Part shown: in pieces, positions 1-8,032 of the stretch
Numbering within the stretch: position 1 is the first letter of the stretch
How the letters are laid out: each line of letters begins with the position of its first letter
Assembly (NCBI RefSeq): GCF_018687615.1
Contig: NZ_CP061299.1
Span: forward strand, 1,641,319-1,705,318
Direction of reading: 5' to 3'
DNA length: 64,000 bases
Origin: Polynucleobacter sp. MWH-CaK5
GTDB taxonomy: Bacteria; Pseudomonadota; Gammaproteobacteria; Burkholderiales; Burkholderiaceae
The notes under the pieces: model-generated
The model's database searches: none
What the model was told of the DNA's origin: nothing
The model's input: only the letters and a program-made list of their open reading frames with translations
Program-made: the position numbers and the translations under genes

Positions 1-342
1 CTCAAGCGTCTCGCCTTTGATCGCAAACACTGGTGTACCGTTTGCAGCAATCGCAGCGGCTGCGTGATCTTGTGTTGAGAAAATATTGCAAGACGCCCAG
101 CGCACTTCAGCACCAAGAGCTTCTAATGTTTCAATCAAAACAGCTGTTTGAATTGTCATGTGCAAAGAGCCAGTGATGCGAGCACCGCGCAAAGGCTGGC
201 TAGCAGAAAACTCTTCACGAATCGCCATCAAACCAGGCATTTCAGTTTCGGCGATGATAATTTCTTTGCGACCCCATGCAGCCAATGAAATATCGGCGAT
301 GGCGCAATCTTTAAGCATATTTAAATCAGCAGGTTTGTTCAT
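1..342 (-). CDS. ahcY: S-adenosylhomocysteine hydrolase, N-terminal part
   Basis: The leftward frame starts at an ATG at 342 and runs off the window, so 114 N-terminal codons are present. The product hydrolyses S-adenosylhomocysteine (SAH) to adenosine and homocysteine in the cytosol and closes the SAM cycle. Family signs are DISLAAWGRKEI near residue 18, MPGLMAIREEF near residue 36, SQPLRGARITGSLHMT and the ALGAEVRWASCNIFSTQDH segment typical of bacterial AhcY. A GGAG ribosome-binding sequence lies 6 nt before the ATG. It follows metK on the same strand, and the gap holds an SAH riboswitch and an intrinsic terminator, so read-through from metK should depend on SAH level. Only truncation by the window edge is odd. 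Confidence 0.97.
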   Translation of the reverse strand, partial: MNKPADLNMLKDCAIADISLAAWGRKEIIIAETEMPGLMAIREEFSASQPLRGARITGSLHMTIQTAVLIETLEALGAEVRWASCNIFSTQDHAAAAIAANGTPVFAIKGETLE

Positions 343-382
343 ATCCACTCCAAGCTAGTAAGGAAGATCATGGAGGGCAAAT

Positions 383-423
383 AAAAAAAGCCCGCCAACC
401 AATCACTTCACAGGTTAGCGAGC
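383..423 (-). terminator. Intrinsic terminator of the SAH switch
   Basis: In the leftward transcript GCTCGCTAACC pairs with GGTTGGCGGGC (11 bp, two G-U type pairs) and is followed directly by seven U. The first four bases of the 5' arm are also the last bases of the riboswitch P1 helix, so terminator and ligand-bound P1 cannot form together. This is the geometry of an ON switch: SAH binding would prevent termination and allow ahcY expression. Confidence 0.8.
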
Positions 424-506
424 GTCGTTGCTAAAGGCCTGGGGCCTTCCTCTAAGCCTAGGGTGTTTAAGACTTAGAGACTTAAACACCTCGCAACGCT
501 CCTTAG
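413..506 (-). promoter_or_regulatory. SAH riboswitch controlling ahcY
   Basis: Leftward strand. P1 pairs GAGCG and GTTG with CAAC and CGCTC around an AGGAGCGTTGCGA block that matches the conserved core of SAH riboswitches. P2 is a perfect 10-bp hairpin GGTGTTTAAG/CTTAAACACC (462-471 with 481-490). A second hairpin AAGGCC/GGCCTT lies at 434-448, and a conserved-looking AGGCT sits between them. The position directly before ahcY fits the known class, which senses SAH and activates ahcY. Conservation was judged by eye; a covariance-model search was not possible. Confidence 0.88.
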
Positions 507-519
507 AGATTTCGCAAAA

Positions 520-1686
520 TTATAAACCAGCAGCGGCCCTTAAGGCTGCAGCCTTGTCTGTGGCTTCCCATGTGAACTCAGGCTCTTCACGGCCAAAGTG
601 ACCGTAAGCAGCTGTTTTGCGGTAGATTGGACGCAACAAGTTCAACATTTTCACGATGCCCTTTGGTCTTAAATCAAAGTGAGCACGCACTAACTCAGCA
701 ATCTTCTCATCTGAAATCTTGCCTGTGCCATAGGTGCTGACCATCACAGAGGTTGGCTGAGCCACGCCAATCGCGTATGAAATCTGCACCAAACACTTGC
801 TGGCCAAACCAGCGGCCACGATGTTTTTAGCCACATAACGACCCGCATAGGCAGCTGAACGATCCACTTTCGATGGGTCTTTGCCTGAGAAAGCACCGCC
901 GCCGTGAGGGGCTGCACCACCGTATGTATCAACAATGATTTTGCGTCCTGTCAAACCGCAATCACCCTGTGGTCCACCGATCACAAAACGACCCGTTGGG
1001 TTCACCAAGTACTTGATTTCGCCTTTGATCAATTCTTTTGGAAGTACTGGCTTGATGATTTCTTCAATCACAGCTTCACGAAGCTTCTCTAAAGAAATAT
1101 CTGGAGAGTGCTGAGTAGACAAAACAATCGTGTCAATTGAATCTGGCTTGCCATCAACGTAACGCAAAGTCACTTGTGACTTTGCATCTGGGCGCAACCA
1201 ATTCAAACGACCATCACGACGCAAATCGGCTTGACGCTCCACTAAGCGGTGTGACAAATGAATTGGTAAAGGCATTAATTCTGGGGTTTCATCAACCGCA
1301 TAACCAAACATCAAACCTTGGTCGCCAGCACCTTGATCAAGACCATCGTCATGGGCTTTATCAACGCCCTGAGCAATGTCTGGACTTTGCTTGTCATAAG
1401 CCACCAACACTGCGCAGCCTTTGTAATCAATACCGTACTCAGTATTGTCGTAACCGATTTGACGAATGGTGTCTCGTGCGACGTGGATGTAATCAACGTT
1501 CGCTGTTGTGGTGATTTCACCTGCAAGAACAACCAAGCCAGTGTTGCAAAGAGTCTCTGCAGCTACACGTGCGGTTGGGTCTTGGGCCAAAATGGCATCA
1601 AGAATTGCATCAGAAATTTGATCAGATACTTTATCTGGGTGGCCTTCAGAAACTGACTCTGAGGTAAAGAAATAATTGTTCGCCAT
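520..1686 (-). CDS. metK: S-adenosylmethionine synthetase
   Basis: 388 aa, the full family length. It makes SAM from methionine and ATP in the cytosol. The ATP and methionine motifs are visible: EGHPDKVSDQISDAIL at 14-29, GAGDQGLMFGYA near residue 120 and GGGAFSGKDPSKVDRSAAY near residue 262. The ATG at 1686 is preceded by AAGGAG with good spacing. A long leader with a SAM-II-like aptamer lies before it, and ahcY follows on the same strand. Expression is therefore probably shut down by SAM at translation initiation. Confidence 0.98.
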   Translation of the reverse strand: MANNYFFTSESVSEGHPDKVSDQISDAILDAILAQDPTARVAAETLCNTGLVVLAGEITTTANVDYIHVARDTIRQIGYDNTEYGIDYKGCAVLVAYDKQSPDIAQGVDKAHDDGLDQGAGDQGLMFGYAVDETPELMPLPIHLSHRLVERQADLRRDGRLNWLRPDAKSQVTLRYVDGKPDSIDTIVLSTQHSPDISLEKLREAVIEEIIKPVLPKELIKGEIKYLVNPTGRFVIGGPQGDCGLTGRKIIVDTYGGAAPHGGGAFSGKDPSKVDRSAAYAGRYVAKNIVAAGLASKCLVQISYAIGVAQPTSVMVSTYGTGKISDEKIAELVRAHFDLRPKGIVKMLNLLRPIYRKTAAYGHFGREEPEFTWEATDKAAALRAAAGL

Positions 1687-1691
1687 GAATG

Positions 1692-1796
1692 CTCCTTAGT
1701 TAAATAAGCGACAACACGTGCCGAGTATTACTAAGTGCGGCGACGCTTTAGCGGATATTTTGAATTCGCCCCGCAAGTTGTCTTAACTCGGCGAAT
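1692..1796 (-). promoter_or_regulatory. SAM-II-like riboswitch in the metK leader
   Basis: Read on the leftward strand. P1 pairs ATTCGCC (1796-1790) with GGCGAAT (1770-1764). The loop holds GTTAAGACAACTTGCGG. Pseudoknot pairings are GCGG (1774-1771) with CCGC (1754-1751) and GAC (1782-1780) with GTC (1744-1742), and the CCGC is followed by the GCTAAAG typical of SAM-II. Downstream, CTTAGT (1735-1730) can pair with ACTAAG (1700-1695), which overlaps the AAGGAG ribosome-binding site. GCCGAGT from the aptamer (1792-1786) can instead pair with ACTCGGC (1726-1720). This suggests SAM-dependent blocking of translation. SAM-II is best known from alphaproteobacteria; the class assignment is by eye. 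Confidence 0.72.
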
Positions 1797-1805
1797 AGCC
1801 TAAAT

Positions 1806-1833
1806 TCTATAACATTCTCACTTTTGATGGCAA
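1806..1833 (-). promoter_or_regulatory. metK promoter (sigma-70 type)
   Basis: On the leftward strand TTGCCA (1833-1828) and TATAGA (1811-1806) are separated by 16 bp. The predicted start lies just before the P1 strand of the aptamer, so the whole riboswitch would be transcribed. Confidence 0.6.
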
Positions 1834-1851
1834 ACCTGTATATTTACCCCT

Positions 1852-2727
1852 ATGACGAGCACAAGATTACGCTTCACCAAAATGCATGGCGCAGGCAATG
1901 ATTTCATTGTCTTGAATGGCATATCTCAGGACCTTTCTGGCATCACCAAAGAGCAGTGGGCAAGACTTGCCCATCGTCAATTTGGCATTGGTGCTGATCA
2001 AATCCTTTTGGTAGAAAAGCCAACCGTGGCTGAGGCAGAATTTCGCTACAGAATATTTAACTCTGATGGCGGTGAAGTCGAGCAATGCGGCAATGGGTCT
2101 CGTTGCTTTGTTCGCTTTGTGAGAGACAAGGGTTTGACCAAGAACAAAACAGTCAAAGTACAAGTGGCTCACACCATTCTGTCTCTGACTGAAAATGACG
2201 ATGGGCAAGTCACAGTCAACATGGGTGCCCCCATCCTATCGAATGAAGCGATTCCTTTTAACTCTTCAGCTCTTCAAGAAAAAGTTGAAGGTGGGACGAA
2301 CCTATATCAACTCGAACTGTCTGATCATGCTGTGTGGATCAATGCCATCTCTATGGGCAATCCACATGCCGTGCAAATTGTGCAAGATCTTGATACTGCC
2401 CCCGTTGCAAAAGATGGTCCGCAGATAGAAAAACATGTGGCATTTCCGAAGAAGGTGAATGCTGGCTTCATGCAAATTCAGAATCGCCACGAAATCAAAC
2501 TGCGCGTCTTTGAAAGAGGCTCAGGAGAAACCTTGGCCTGTGGAACCGGTGCGTGCGCAGCGGTTGTGTCTGGCATTTTGAGAGGCCATCTGGACTCTCC
2601 AGTGACGGTTCATACACGCGGTGGAGATCTGAGCATTGCATGGGACAGCGCTTCATCAATGCAACATCCGGTCATGATGACCGGACCCGCTCAAACTGTT
2701 TTTGAAGGCGAGATCACTCTCGACTAA
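1852..2727 (+). CDS. dapF: Diaminopimelate epimerase
   Basis: 291 aa, close to the usual 275-290. It interconverts LL- and meso-diaminopimelate for lysine and peptidoglycan synthesis in the cytosol. The two catalytic cysteines are visible: Cys79 in EQCGNGSRC and Cys230 in GETLACGTGACA, in the two pseudo-symmetric halves. The N-terminal FTKMHGAGNDFIV is the family signature. The gene is divergent from metK, with both promoters in the 165-bp gap, and convergent with pyrE 17 bp downstream. Start chosen at the first ATG; no strong ribosome-binding site is seen. Confidence 0.97.
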   Translation: MTSTRLRFTKMHGAGNDFIVLNGISQDLSGITKEQWARLAHRQFGIGADQILLVEKPTVAEAEFRYRIFNSDGGEVEQCGNGSRCFVRFVRDKGLTKNKTVKVQVAHTILSLTENDDGQVTVNMGAPILSNEAIPFNSSALQEKVEGGTNLYQLELSDHAVWINAISMGNPHAVQIVQDLDTAPVAKDGPQIEKHVAFPKKVNAGFMQIQNRHEIKLRVFERGSGETLACGTGACAAVVSGILRGHLDSPVTVHTRGGDLSIAWDSASSMQHPVMMTGPAQTVFEGEITLD

Positions 2728-2744
2728 GCGTTAGCTTAATGACA

Positions 2745-3416
2745 TTAAACGCCGTACTGATCTCGGTAGGCCTTCACAGCTGGTAAGTACTGTTGCAATT
2801 CTTTGCTTTGGCTTGACTCCAAAAAACTCATCAAGCTTGCTAGATTTGCAATTGATACCACTGGCATACCAAATTCTTTTTCTACGTTTTGAACAGCCGA
2901 GCTATCAGCGATCTCAGTCGCCGTGCCAGCTCTTTCCATGCGATCCAAAGCAATCAAAACAGCCGCCGGGTTTGCGCCCGCGTGACGAATGATGTCAACC
3001 GATTCGCGCACCGAAGTGCCTGCAGAAATCACATCATCAATGATCACCACTCGACCTTTTAATGGTGCACCCACCAAAGTGCCGCCTTCACCATGATCTT
3101 TGGCCTCTTTGCGATTAAAACAAAACGGCACTGGACGCCCCATGCCAGCCAAGGCAACAGCAGTCGTGGCCGCCAAAGTAATTCCTTTATAGGCTGGGCC
3201 AAACAACATATCAAACTGAACACCTGAGTTAATCAATGCTTTGGCATAAAACTCACCCAAAGCTTTGAGGAGTGCGCCATCATTGAAACCACCGGCATTA
3301 AAAAAGTAAGGAGATAATCGACCCGCTTTTGTTTTAAATTCGCCAAAAGCTAACACTTTGGCATCTAAGGCAAAATGGATAAATTCGTTTTTAAAGTTTT
3401 CTTGATTGGAAGTCAT
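2745..3416 (-). CDS. pyrE: Orotate phosphoribosyltransferase
   Basis: 223 aa from the ATG at 3416, the usual family length. It joins orotate to PRPP in pyrimidine synthesis in the cytosol. The PRPP loop VVIIDDVISAGTS is at 123-135 and FGPAYKGITLA at 72-82. The frame stays open upstream to 3497, but that extension would run through the start of xth and does not look like PyrE, so the internal ATG was chosen. No clear ribosome-binding site precedes it. The gene is head-to-head with xth with only 7 nt between start codons. Confidence 0.95.
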   Translation of the reverse strand: MTSNQENFKNEFIHFALDAKVLAFGEFKTKAGRLSPYFFNAGGFNDGALLKALGEFYAKALINSGVQFDMLFGPAYKGITLAATTAVALAGMGRPVPFCFNRKEAKDHGEGGTLVGAPLKGRVVIIDDVISAGTSVRESVDIIRHAGANPAAVLIALDRMERAGTATEIADSSAVQNVEKEFGMPVVSIANLASLMSFLESSQSKELQQYLPAVKAYRDQYGV

Positions 3417-3423
3417 AACCGAG

Positions 3424-4203
3424 ATGTTACGCATCATTACCGCCAACCTCAATGGTATTCGTTCAGCAGCTAAAAAAGGTTTCTTTGAGTGGGCCAATAC
3501 TCAAAGCCCTGACATCCTTTGTATTCAAGAGCTTAAGGCTCAAGAAGCTGATTTAGACAGCGCCTTGATGAACCCCAATGGCTATCATGGATTTTTTCAA
3601 TACGCCCTCAAAAAAGGCTATAGCGGCGTTGGGCTTTATTCAAAAAAAGCACCTGACAGCATCAAAATTGGTTTTGATGATGGCGAGTTTGATGCCGAAG
3701 GTCGTTATGTTGAGGCAAGGTTTGGCAATCTGATTGTTATTTCCGCTTACTTTCCTTCGGGCTCGAGTGCCCCTGAGCGTCAAGAAGCCAAATTCAGATT
3801 TCTTGATCTGTTCATGCCCCACATCAAAAAACTGAAATCAGAAGGCCTAGAAATTGTTCTTTGTGGCGACATCAACATTGCCCATAAAGAAATCGACTTA
3901 AAGAATTGGAAAGGCAATCTTAAAAATTCAGGCTTCACACCTGAAGAGCGCGAATGGATGACGCAACTGTTTAGTGAAGCAGGTTTCATGGATGTGTACC
4001 GACTCCTCCACCCCAACACCGAAGACGAATGCTACACATGGTGGAGTCAAAGAGGTCAAGCTTATGCAAAAAATGTGGGCTGGAGAATTGACTACCAAAT
4101 TGCAACTCCTGGAATTGCCAAGAAAGCACAACGAGTTGAAATTTATAAAGGTGAAAAATTCTCTGATCACGCCCCGCTGATCATTGACTACGAAGGCGTA
4201 TAA
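3424..4203 (+). CDS. xth: Exodeoxyribonuclease III (AP endonuclease family)
   Basis: 259 aa, typical length. It cuts DNA at abasic sites and has 3'-5' exonuclease activity in base-excision repair. The endonuclease/exonuclease/phosphatase fold is shown by ITANLNGIRSA at the N-terminus, CIQELKAQ (metal-binding Glu), LCGDINIAH (catalytic Asp/Asn) and the C-terminal SDHAPLIID. A TTG at 3406 would add six residues but overlaps pyrE; the ATG at 3424 gives the typical family N-terminus. Convergent with the M48 gene 3 nt downstream. Confidence 0.95.
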   Translation: MLRIITANLNGIRSAAKKGFFEWANTQSPDILCIQELKAQEADLDSALMNPNGYHGFFQYALKKGYSGVGLYSKKAPDSIKIGFDDGEFDAEGRYVEARFGNLIVISAYFPSGSSAPERQEAKFRFLDLFMPHIKKLKSEGLEIVLCGDINIAHKEIDLKNWKGNLKNSGFTPEEREWMTQLFSEAGFMDVYRLLHPNTEDECYTWWSQRGQAYAKNVGWRIDYQIATPGIAKKAQRVEIYKGEKFSDHAPLIIDYEGV

Positions 4204-4206
4204 ATC

Positions 4207-5076
4207 TTAAGGCTTGTAGTTGGGTAATTTATCAACGGTGGTATTTTTGGCGCGCGCATACAAAAATAAAGCCTCGTTGATATTTCTTTGAATTTCATAA
4301 ATTCGACTATCACCCGATGGATGCGTAGAAAGCCACTCTGGCTGCTTGTCTTTTGATAGCTGACCCATCTTTTGCCACAAAGAAATTCCTGCGCGCGGAT
4401 CATAGCCAGCCCTAGCAGCAATATCCATACCAACCAAGTCAGCATCTCTTTCATCAGCTCTTGAAAAACTCAAGCCTAAGATTTGCAGGCCCTGGCCCAA
4501 AGCTTGCCCACCCAGATTACCCAAGCCCAAAGCTGAAGATAAAACGCTGGCACCTAAATTACTCAACTGTGCTTTAGCGATTCTGTCTCTGGCGTGCTCG
4601 CGCAAAGCATGGGCAATTTCATGGCCCATGACAGTCGCAACTTCATCATCATTTAACTTGAGCTTTTCTATGATGCCGGTATAAAAAGCAATCTTTCCAC
4701 CAGGCATACAAAATGCATTCACCTCATCAGAAATGAATAAATTAACTTCCCACTTCCAAGCCTGAGATTCTGGATTCCAGGCATAGGCATGCGGCAATAT
4801 CTTTTTCGAAATCGCACGCAAACGAATCACTTGCGGATGATTGTCAGGTGCCAAGGCATTTTTTTGAGAGGCCTTTTGCTTCATGGTGTTATATTGCTTG
4901 GTGGCAGACGCCTCCAGCTGACTGGCAGGAACCATGTCCTTTAAGCTCGAGCTATTACCAACTCTCACGCCATCGGTCGGACCGGTTTGCCTTGAGGAAC
5001 TGCTGCAAGCTCCCAACAAAGCAATCAGAGAAAATAAAAAATATCTTTTAAAATTTAAAGAAATCAACACAGTCAT
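4207..5076 (-). CDS. M48 family metallopeptidase, lipoprotein
   Basis: 289 aa. A lipoprotein signal with lipobox LLGAC (Cys24) follows a hydrophobic stretch, so the mature enzyme should be anchored facing the periplasm. The zinc site is HEIAH at 152-156 with a distal Glu in ADERDAD (about 209), as in the LoiP/YcaL/BepA-like periplasmic M48 proteases that handle misfolded outer-membrane proteins. The start at 5076 was chosen because it gives a clean signal peptide; a longer frame reaches 5130 inside the upstream permease gene. Last gene of a tight leftward operon, 4 nt behind the permease stop. The exact substrate is unknown. Confidence 0.9.
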   Translation of the reverse strand: MTVLISLNFKRYFLFSLIALLGACSSSSRQTGPTDGVRVGNSSSLKDMVPASQLEASATKQYNTMKQKASQKNALAPDNHPQVIRLRAISKKILPHAYAWNPESQAWKWEVNLFISDEVNAFCMPGGKIAFYTGIIEKLKLNDDEVATVMGHEIAHALREHARDRIAKAQLSNLGASVLSSALGLGNLGGQALGQGLQILGLSFSRADERDADLVGMDIAARAGYDPRAGISLWQKMGQLSKDKQPEWLSTHPSGDSRIYEIQRNINEALFLYARAKNTTVDKLPNYKP

Positions 5077-5080
5077 CTGA

Positions 5081-6340
5081 TCACGCAGTTTTTTCAAATG
5101 GAGATTTTTTTTCTTCACGCCATGGTGCAATCTTAGGCAACAACATCAAACCAGGCAATGCCAACACAACGCAAATAATGAAGAAGTTGGTCCACCCCGT
5201 GAATTCAACAATGTAACCAGTCAATGCATTGATAAAGGTTCGCGGCACAGCTGATAAGCTGGTGAACAAAGCAAACTGAGTGGCCGTGAAGCGCGGATTG
5301 GTCTCTAAAGCAAGATACGCCGTGAATGCGGCTGTTCCAAGACCTGCCGTGATTGCCTCAAAACCAATCACCCATGACAAGACCCACAAATCAGGGCCTG
5401 ATTGAGCAAGCACCACAAAACCAAAAGTGGCCACCGCCTGCAACACACCAAAAATCCACAAGCCTTTATTGACGCCCGTTTTTAACATCCAATAAGCGCC
5501 AAGGATTCCTCCTAGGATGCTGGCCCAAAGACCTGCATTTTTGGCAACGATGCCAATTTCAGTTCGGGTAAAACCAAGTTCAATATAAAAAGGCGTGGCT
5601 AAAGCACTCGCCATAGAATCACCCAGCTTATAAAGAAAAATAAATAACAAAATTAAAGCGGCGTGCTTCCAACCAGAGCGATGAATGAACTCCTTAAAAG
5701 GTTCAATCACTGCCTCTTTCATGGTCAGCGGCGGAGGGCCGTACTCTCTTGGCTCTGACACCAACAGCGTTGTCAAAATACCTGGGAGCATGAATAAGCC
5801 AGTGATAAAAAACACCCAATCCCAAGTGATGATGTCTGACAAAATCAATGAAAGTGATCCGGGCACCAGTGTTGACAACTTATAAGCATTCACAAAGAGC
5901 GCTGTACCAGAACCCATTTGACCTTCGGTCAACCATTCGCGTCGATGAGCATCAACCACGATGTCTTGGCTTGCGGAGAAGAAAGCAACAATCGATGCTA
6001 AAAAAACCACGATCCAAATTTCAGTGCTGGGATTGAATTGACCCATCAAGATCACAGCCAGCATCACAGCAATTTGTGTCACGACCATCCAACCGCGACG
6101 GCGCCCCAAAAATGGCAACTTGAATCGATCCATCGCCGGAGCCCACAAGAACTTCCATGTGTAGGGCATGCCGACCAAGGCAAACAAACCAATGGCTTTT
6201 AAATCGACGCCCTCACTTTTTAACCATGCTGAAAGCAGGTTATAAAGAATGAACAAAGGCAGTCCACTAGAAAACCCTAGAAAAATACAAACAAGTAATG
6301 CTTTGGTTCTACTTGGCCCGACGTGCACGATAGACTGCAA
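5081..6340 (-). CDS. MFS permease, AmpG-like
   Basis: 419 aa from a TTG at 6340, with a GTG at 6328 as alternative; AGGGG sits 5 nt before the TTG. Inner-membrane protein with about 12 hydrophobic helices. The N-terminus FLGFSSGLPLFILYNLLSAW and the GMPYTWKFLWAPAMDRF loop are characteristic of the AmpG branch of the major facilitator superfamily, which imports anhydro-muropeptides for cell-wall recycling. Substrate is inferred from family likeness only. The gene overlaps metW by about 32 bp and precedes the M48 lipoprotein gene, so all are probably co-transcribed. Confidence 0.85.
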   Translation of the reverse strand: MQSIVHVGPSRTKALLVCIFLGFSSGLPLFILYNLLSAWLKSEGVDLKAIGLFALVGMPYTWKFLWAPAMDRFKLPFLGRRRGWMVVTQIAVMLAVILMGQFNPSTEIWIVVFLASIVAFFSASQDIVVDAHRREWLTEGQMGSGTALFVNAYKLSTLVPGSLSLILSDIITWDWVFFITGLFMLPGILTTLLVSEPREYGPPPLTMKEAVIEPFKEFIHRSGWKHAALILLFIFLYKLGDSMASALATPFYIELGFTRTEIGIVAKNAGLWASILGGILGAYWMLKTGVNKGLWIFGVLQAVATFGFVVLAQSGPDLWVLSWVIGFEAITAGLGTAAFTAYLALETNPRFTATQFALFTSLSAVPRTFINALTGYIVEFTGWTNFFIICVVLALPGLMLLPKIAPWREEKKSPFEKTA

Positions 6341-6893
6341 GGCTTCCCCTCAGGTTAGGCAAAAATTCCACAGACTGTCCGTCATGGAAAACCACGCGAT
6401 CAAGTAATTCAAGACCAACCGCTGGTGCTAAAGCTTCAAAATCAGCAATCGTTAAAACTCTGACGTTGGGCGTGTCGTACCATTGGTATGGCAGCGACTT
6501 AGAAACTGGCATTCTGCCCAATAAAACTGCTGAGCGATGTGACCAATGACCAAAGTTAGGGAATGAAACCACACATTCTTTTCCGACCCTGGCAATTTCA
6601 CTCAAGATCCTGGCTGTTTGATGAATCGTTTGTAATGTTTGCGAGAGGATCACTTTGTCAAAGCTTTGATCTTCAAACAAAGCCAAACCACCTTCAAGAT
6701 CCTGCTGCACAACATTCAAACCTTTTTGCGCACAAGCCAAAACTTTGTCATCAGCCAACTCAACGCCATACACATGGGCTTGCTTGGCTTCTTTTAAGTG
6801 GTGCAATAAGCTGCCATCACCACAGCCAACGTCCAACACCTGAGAGCCGGGCTCTACCCATTTCGCAATCGCGGCAAAATCTGAACGCATCAT
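6309..6893 (-). CDS. metW: Methionine biosynthesis protein MetW
   Basis: 194 aa class I methyltransferase-like protein. The SAM-binding motif VLDVGCGDGSLL lies at 20-31 and FPNFGHWSHR near residue 110 is typical of MetW. MetW is known to be encoded with MetX and to be needed for its acyltransferase activity in several Proteobacteria. Its start overlaps the metX stop as ATGA, which fits a translationally coupled pair. A second ATG directly follows the first, so the start could be one codon later. Confidence 0.95.
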   Translation of the reverse strand: MMRSDFAAIAKWVEPGSQVLDVGCGDGSLLHHLKEAKQAHVYGVELADDKVLACAQKGLNVVQQDLEGGLALFEDQSFDKVILSQTLQTIHQTARILSEIARVGKECVVSFPNFGHWSHRSAVLLGRMPVSKSLPYQWYDTPNVRVLTIADFEALAPAVGLELLDRVVFHDGQSVEFLPNLRGSLAVYRARRAK

Positions 6894-8032
6894 GATTGAA
6901 GCTCCTGGGCAATTTGCTCAAAGTAGGCTCTTACCAAGTTGTGATATCGAGGGTCTTCTAATAAGAAGGCATCGTGACCATGAGGCGCATCAATCTCGCC
7001 ATAAGTGACATCCAACTTGTTGTCCAACAATGCTTTAACAATTTCACGACTGCGCTCTGGCGCAAAGCGCCAATCGGTTGTGAAACTCACCACCAAAAAC
7101 TTGGCAGCAATATTTTTCATGGCTGCACTGAGATTATTGGCAAAAGCTTTTGCCGGATCAAAGTAATCCAAGGCACGAGTGATCAGTAGATAAGTATTTG
7201 CATCAAAATAATCTGCAAACTTCTCGCCTTGATATCTCAAATAACTTTCAACTTCAAACTCAACATCAAAATTGAAGTTGTATTCATCAGAATCGCCATC
7301 GGCTCGTCTTAATTCACGGCCAAATTTTTCAGCCATGTCATCGTCTGACAAATAAGTGATGTGGCCAATCATGCGTGCCACTCTCAAGCCACGGCGCGGC
7401 TTGACATCATGAGCGTAGTAATCACCCCCATGAAAATCTGGGTCGCTCAAAATCGCACTGCGAGCCACTTCATTGAAAGCAATGTTTTGTGCTGATAGCT
7501 TAGGCGTTGATGCAATCACAATGCAGTGACCAATGCGCTTTGGATACATCATGCTCCAAGCCATGGCCTGCATGCCGCCAAGGCTGCCACCCATCACTGC
7601 AGCAAATTTATCAATTTGAAAATGATCGGCCACGCGTGCCTGGGCATTAACCCAGTCCTCAACCGTCACAACCGGGAACGATGCGCCGTATGGCTTGCCT
7701 GTTTCAGGGTTCACACTCATCGGTCCCGTAGAACCAAAACATGAACCCAGATTATTAACACCGATCACAAAAAATCGATTTGTATCAACTGGCTTGCCAG
7801 GACCGACCATGTTGTCCCACCAACCCACATCATTTGGATTGCTCGCACTGACACCCGCCACATGGTGAGAAGCATTGAGCGCATGGCAAATCAGAATGGC
7901 ATTACTTTTTTTGGCATTTAACTGCCCGTAGGTCTCAACCATCAAGTTGTAATCAGCAATACTTGCCCCACTTTGCAACTTCAATGGTGTTGCAAAATTA
8001 AGTACTTGAGGCGTTACAAGCCCTAGACTCAT
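6890..8032 (-). CDS. metX: Homoserine O-acyltransferase MetX
   Basis: 380 aa alpha/beta-hydrolase-fold enzyme that acylates homoserine, the first committed step of methionine synthesis. The nucleophile is Ser150 in GGSLGGMQA. The catalytic Asp and His are probably in SFTTDWRFAPE and PHGHDAFLLE near the C-terminus. The block NLGSCFGSTGPMS replaces the acetyl-type GTTGP pattern; in related Proteobacteria such MetX enzymes may use succinyl-CoA, but the donor cannot be fixed from sequence. It overlaps slmA upstream (ATGA) and metW downstream (ATGA). Confidence 0.96.
   Translation of the reverse strand: MSLGLVTPQVLNFATPLKLQSGASIADYNLMVETYGQLNAKKSNAILICHALNASHHVAGVSASNPNDVGWWDNMVGPGKPVDTNRFFVIGVNNLGSCFGSTGPMSVNPETGKPYGASFPVVTVEDWVNAQARVADHFQIDKFAAVMGGSLGGMQAMAWSMMYPKRIGHCIVIASTPKLSAQNIAFNEVARSAILSDPDFHGGDYYAHDVKPRRGLRVARMIGHITYLSDDDMAEKFGRELRRADGDSDEYNFNFDVEFEVESYLRYQGEKFADYFDANTYLLITRALDYFDPAKAFANNLSAAMKNIAAKFLVVSFTTDWRFAPERSREIVKALLDNKLDVTYGEIDAPHGHDAFLLEDPRYHNLVRAYFEQIAQELQS

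Noticed and set aside
2728..2760. Terminator between dapF and pyrE
   Set aside because: Only a 5-bp GCGTT/AACGC stem without a U run; too weak to call.
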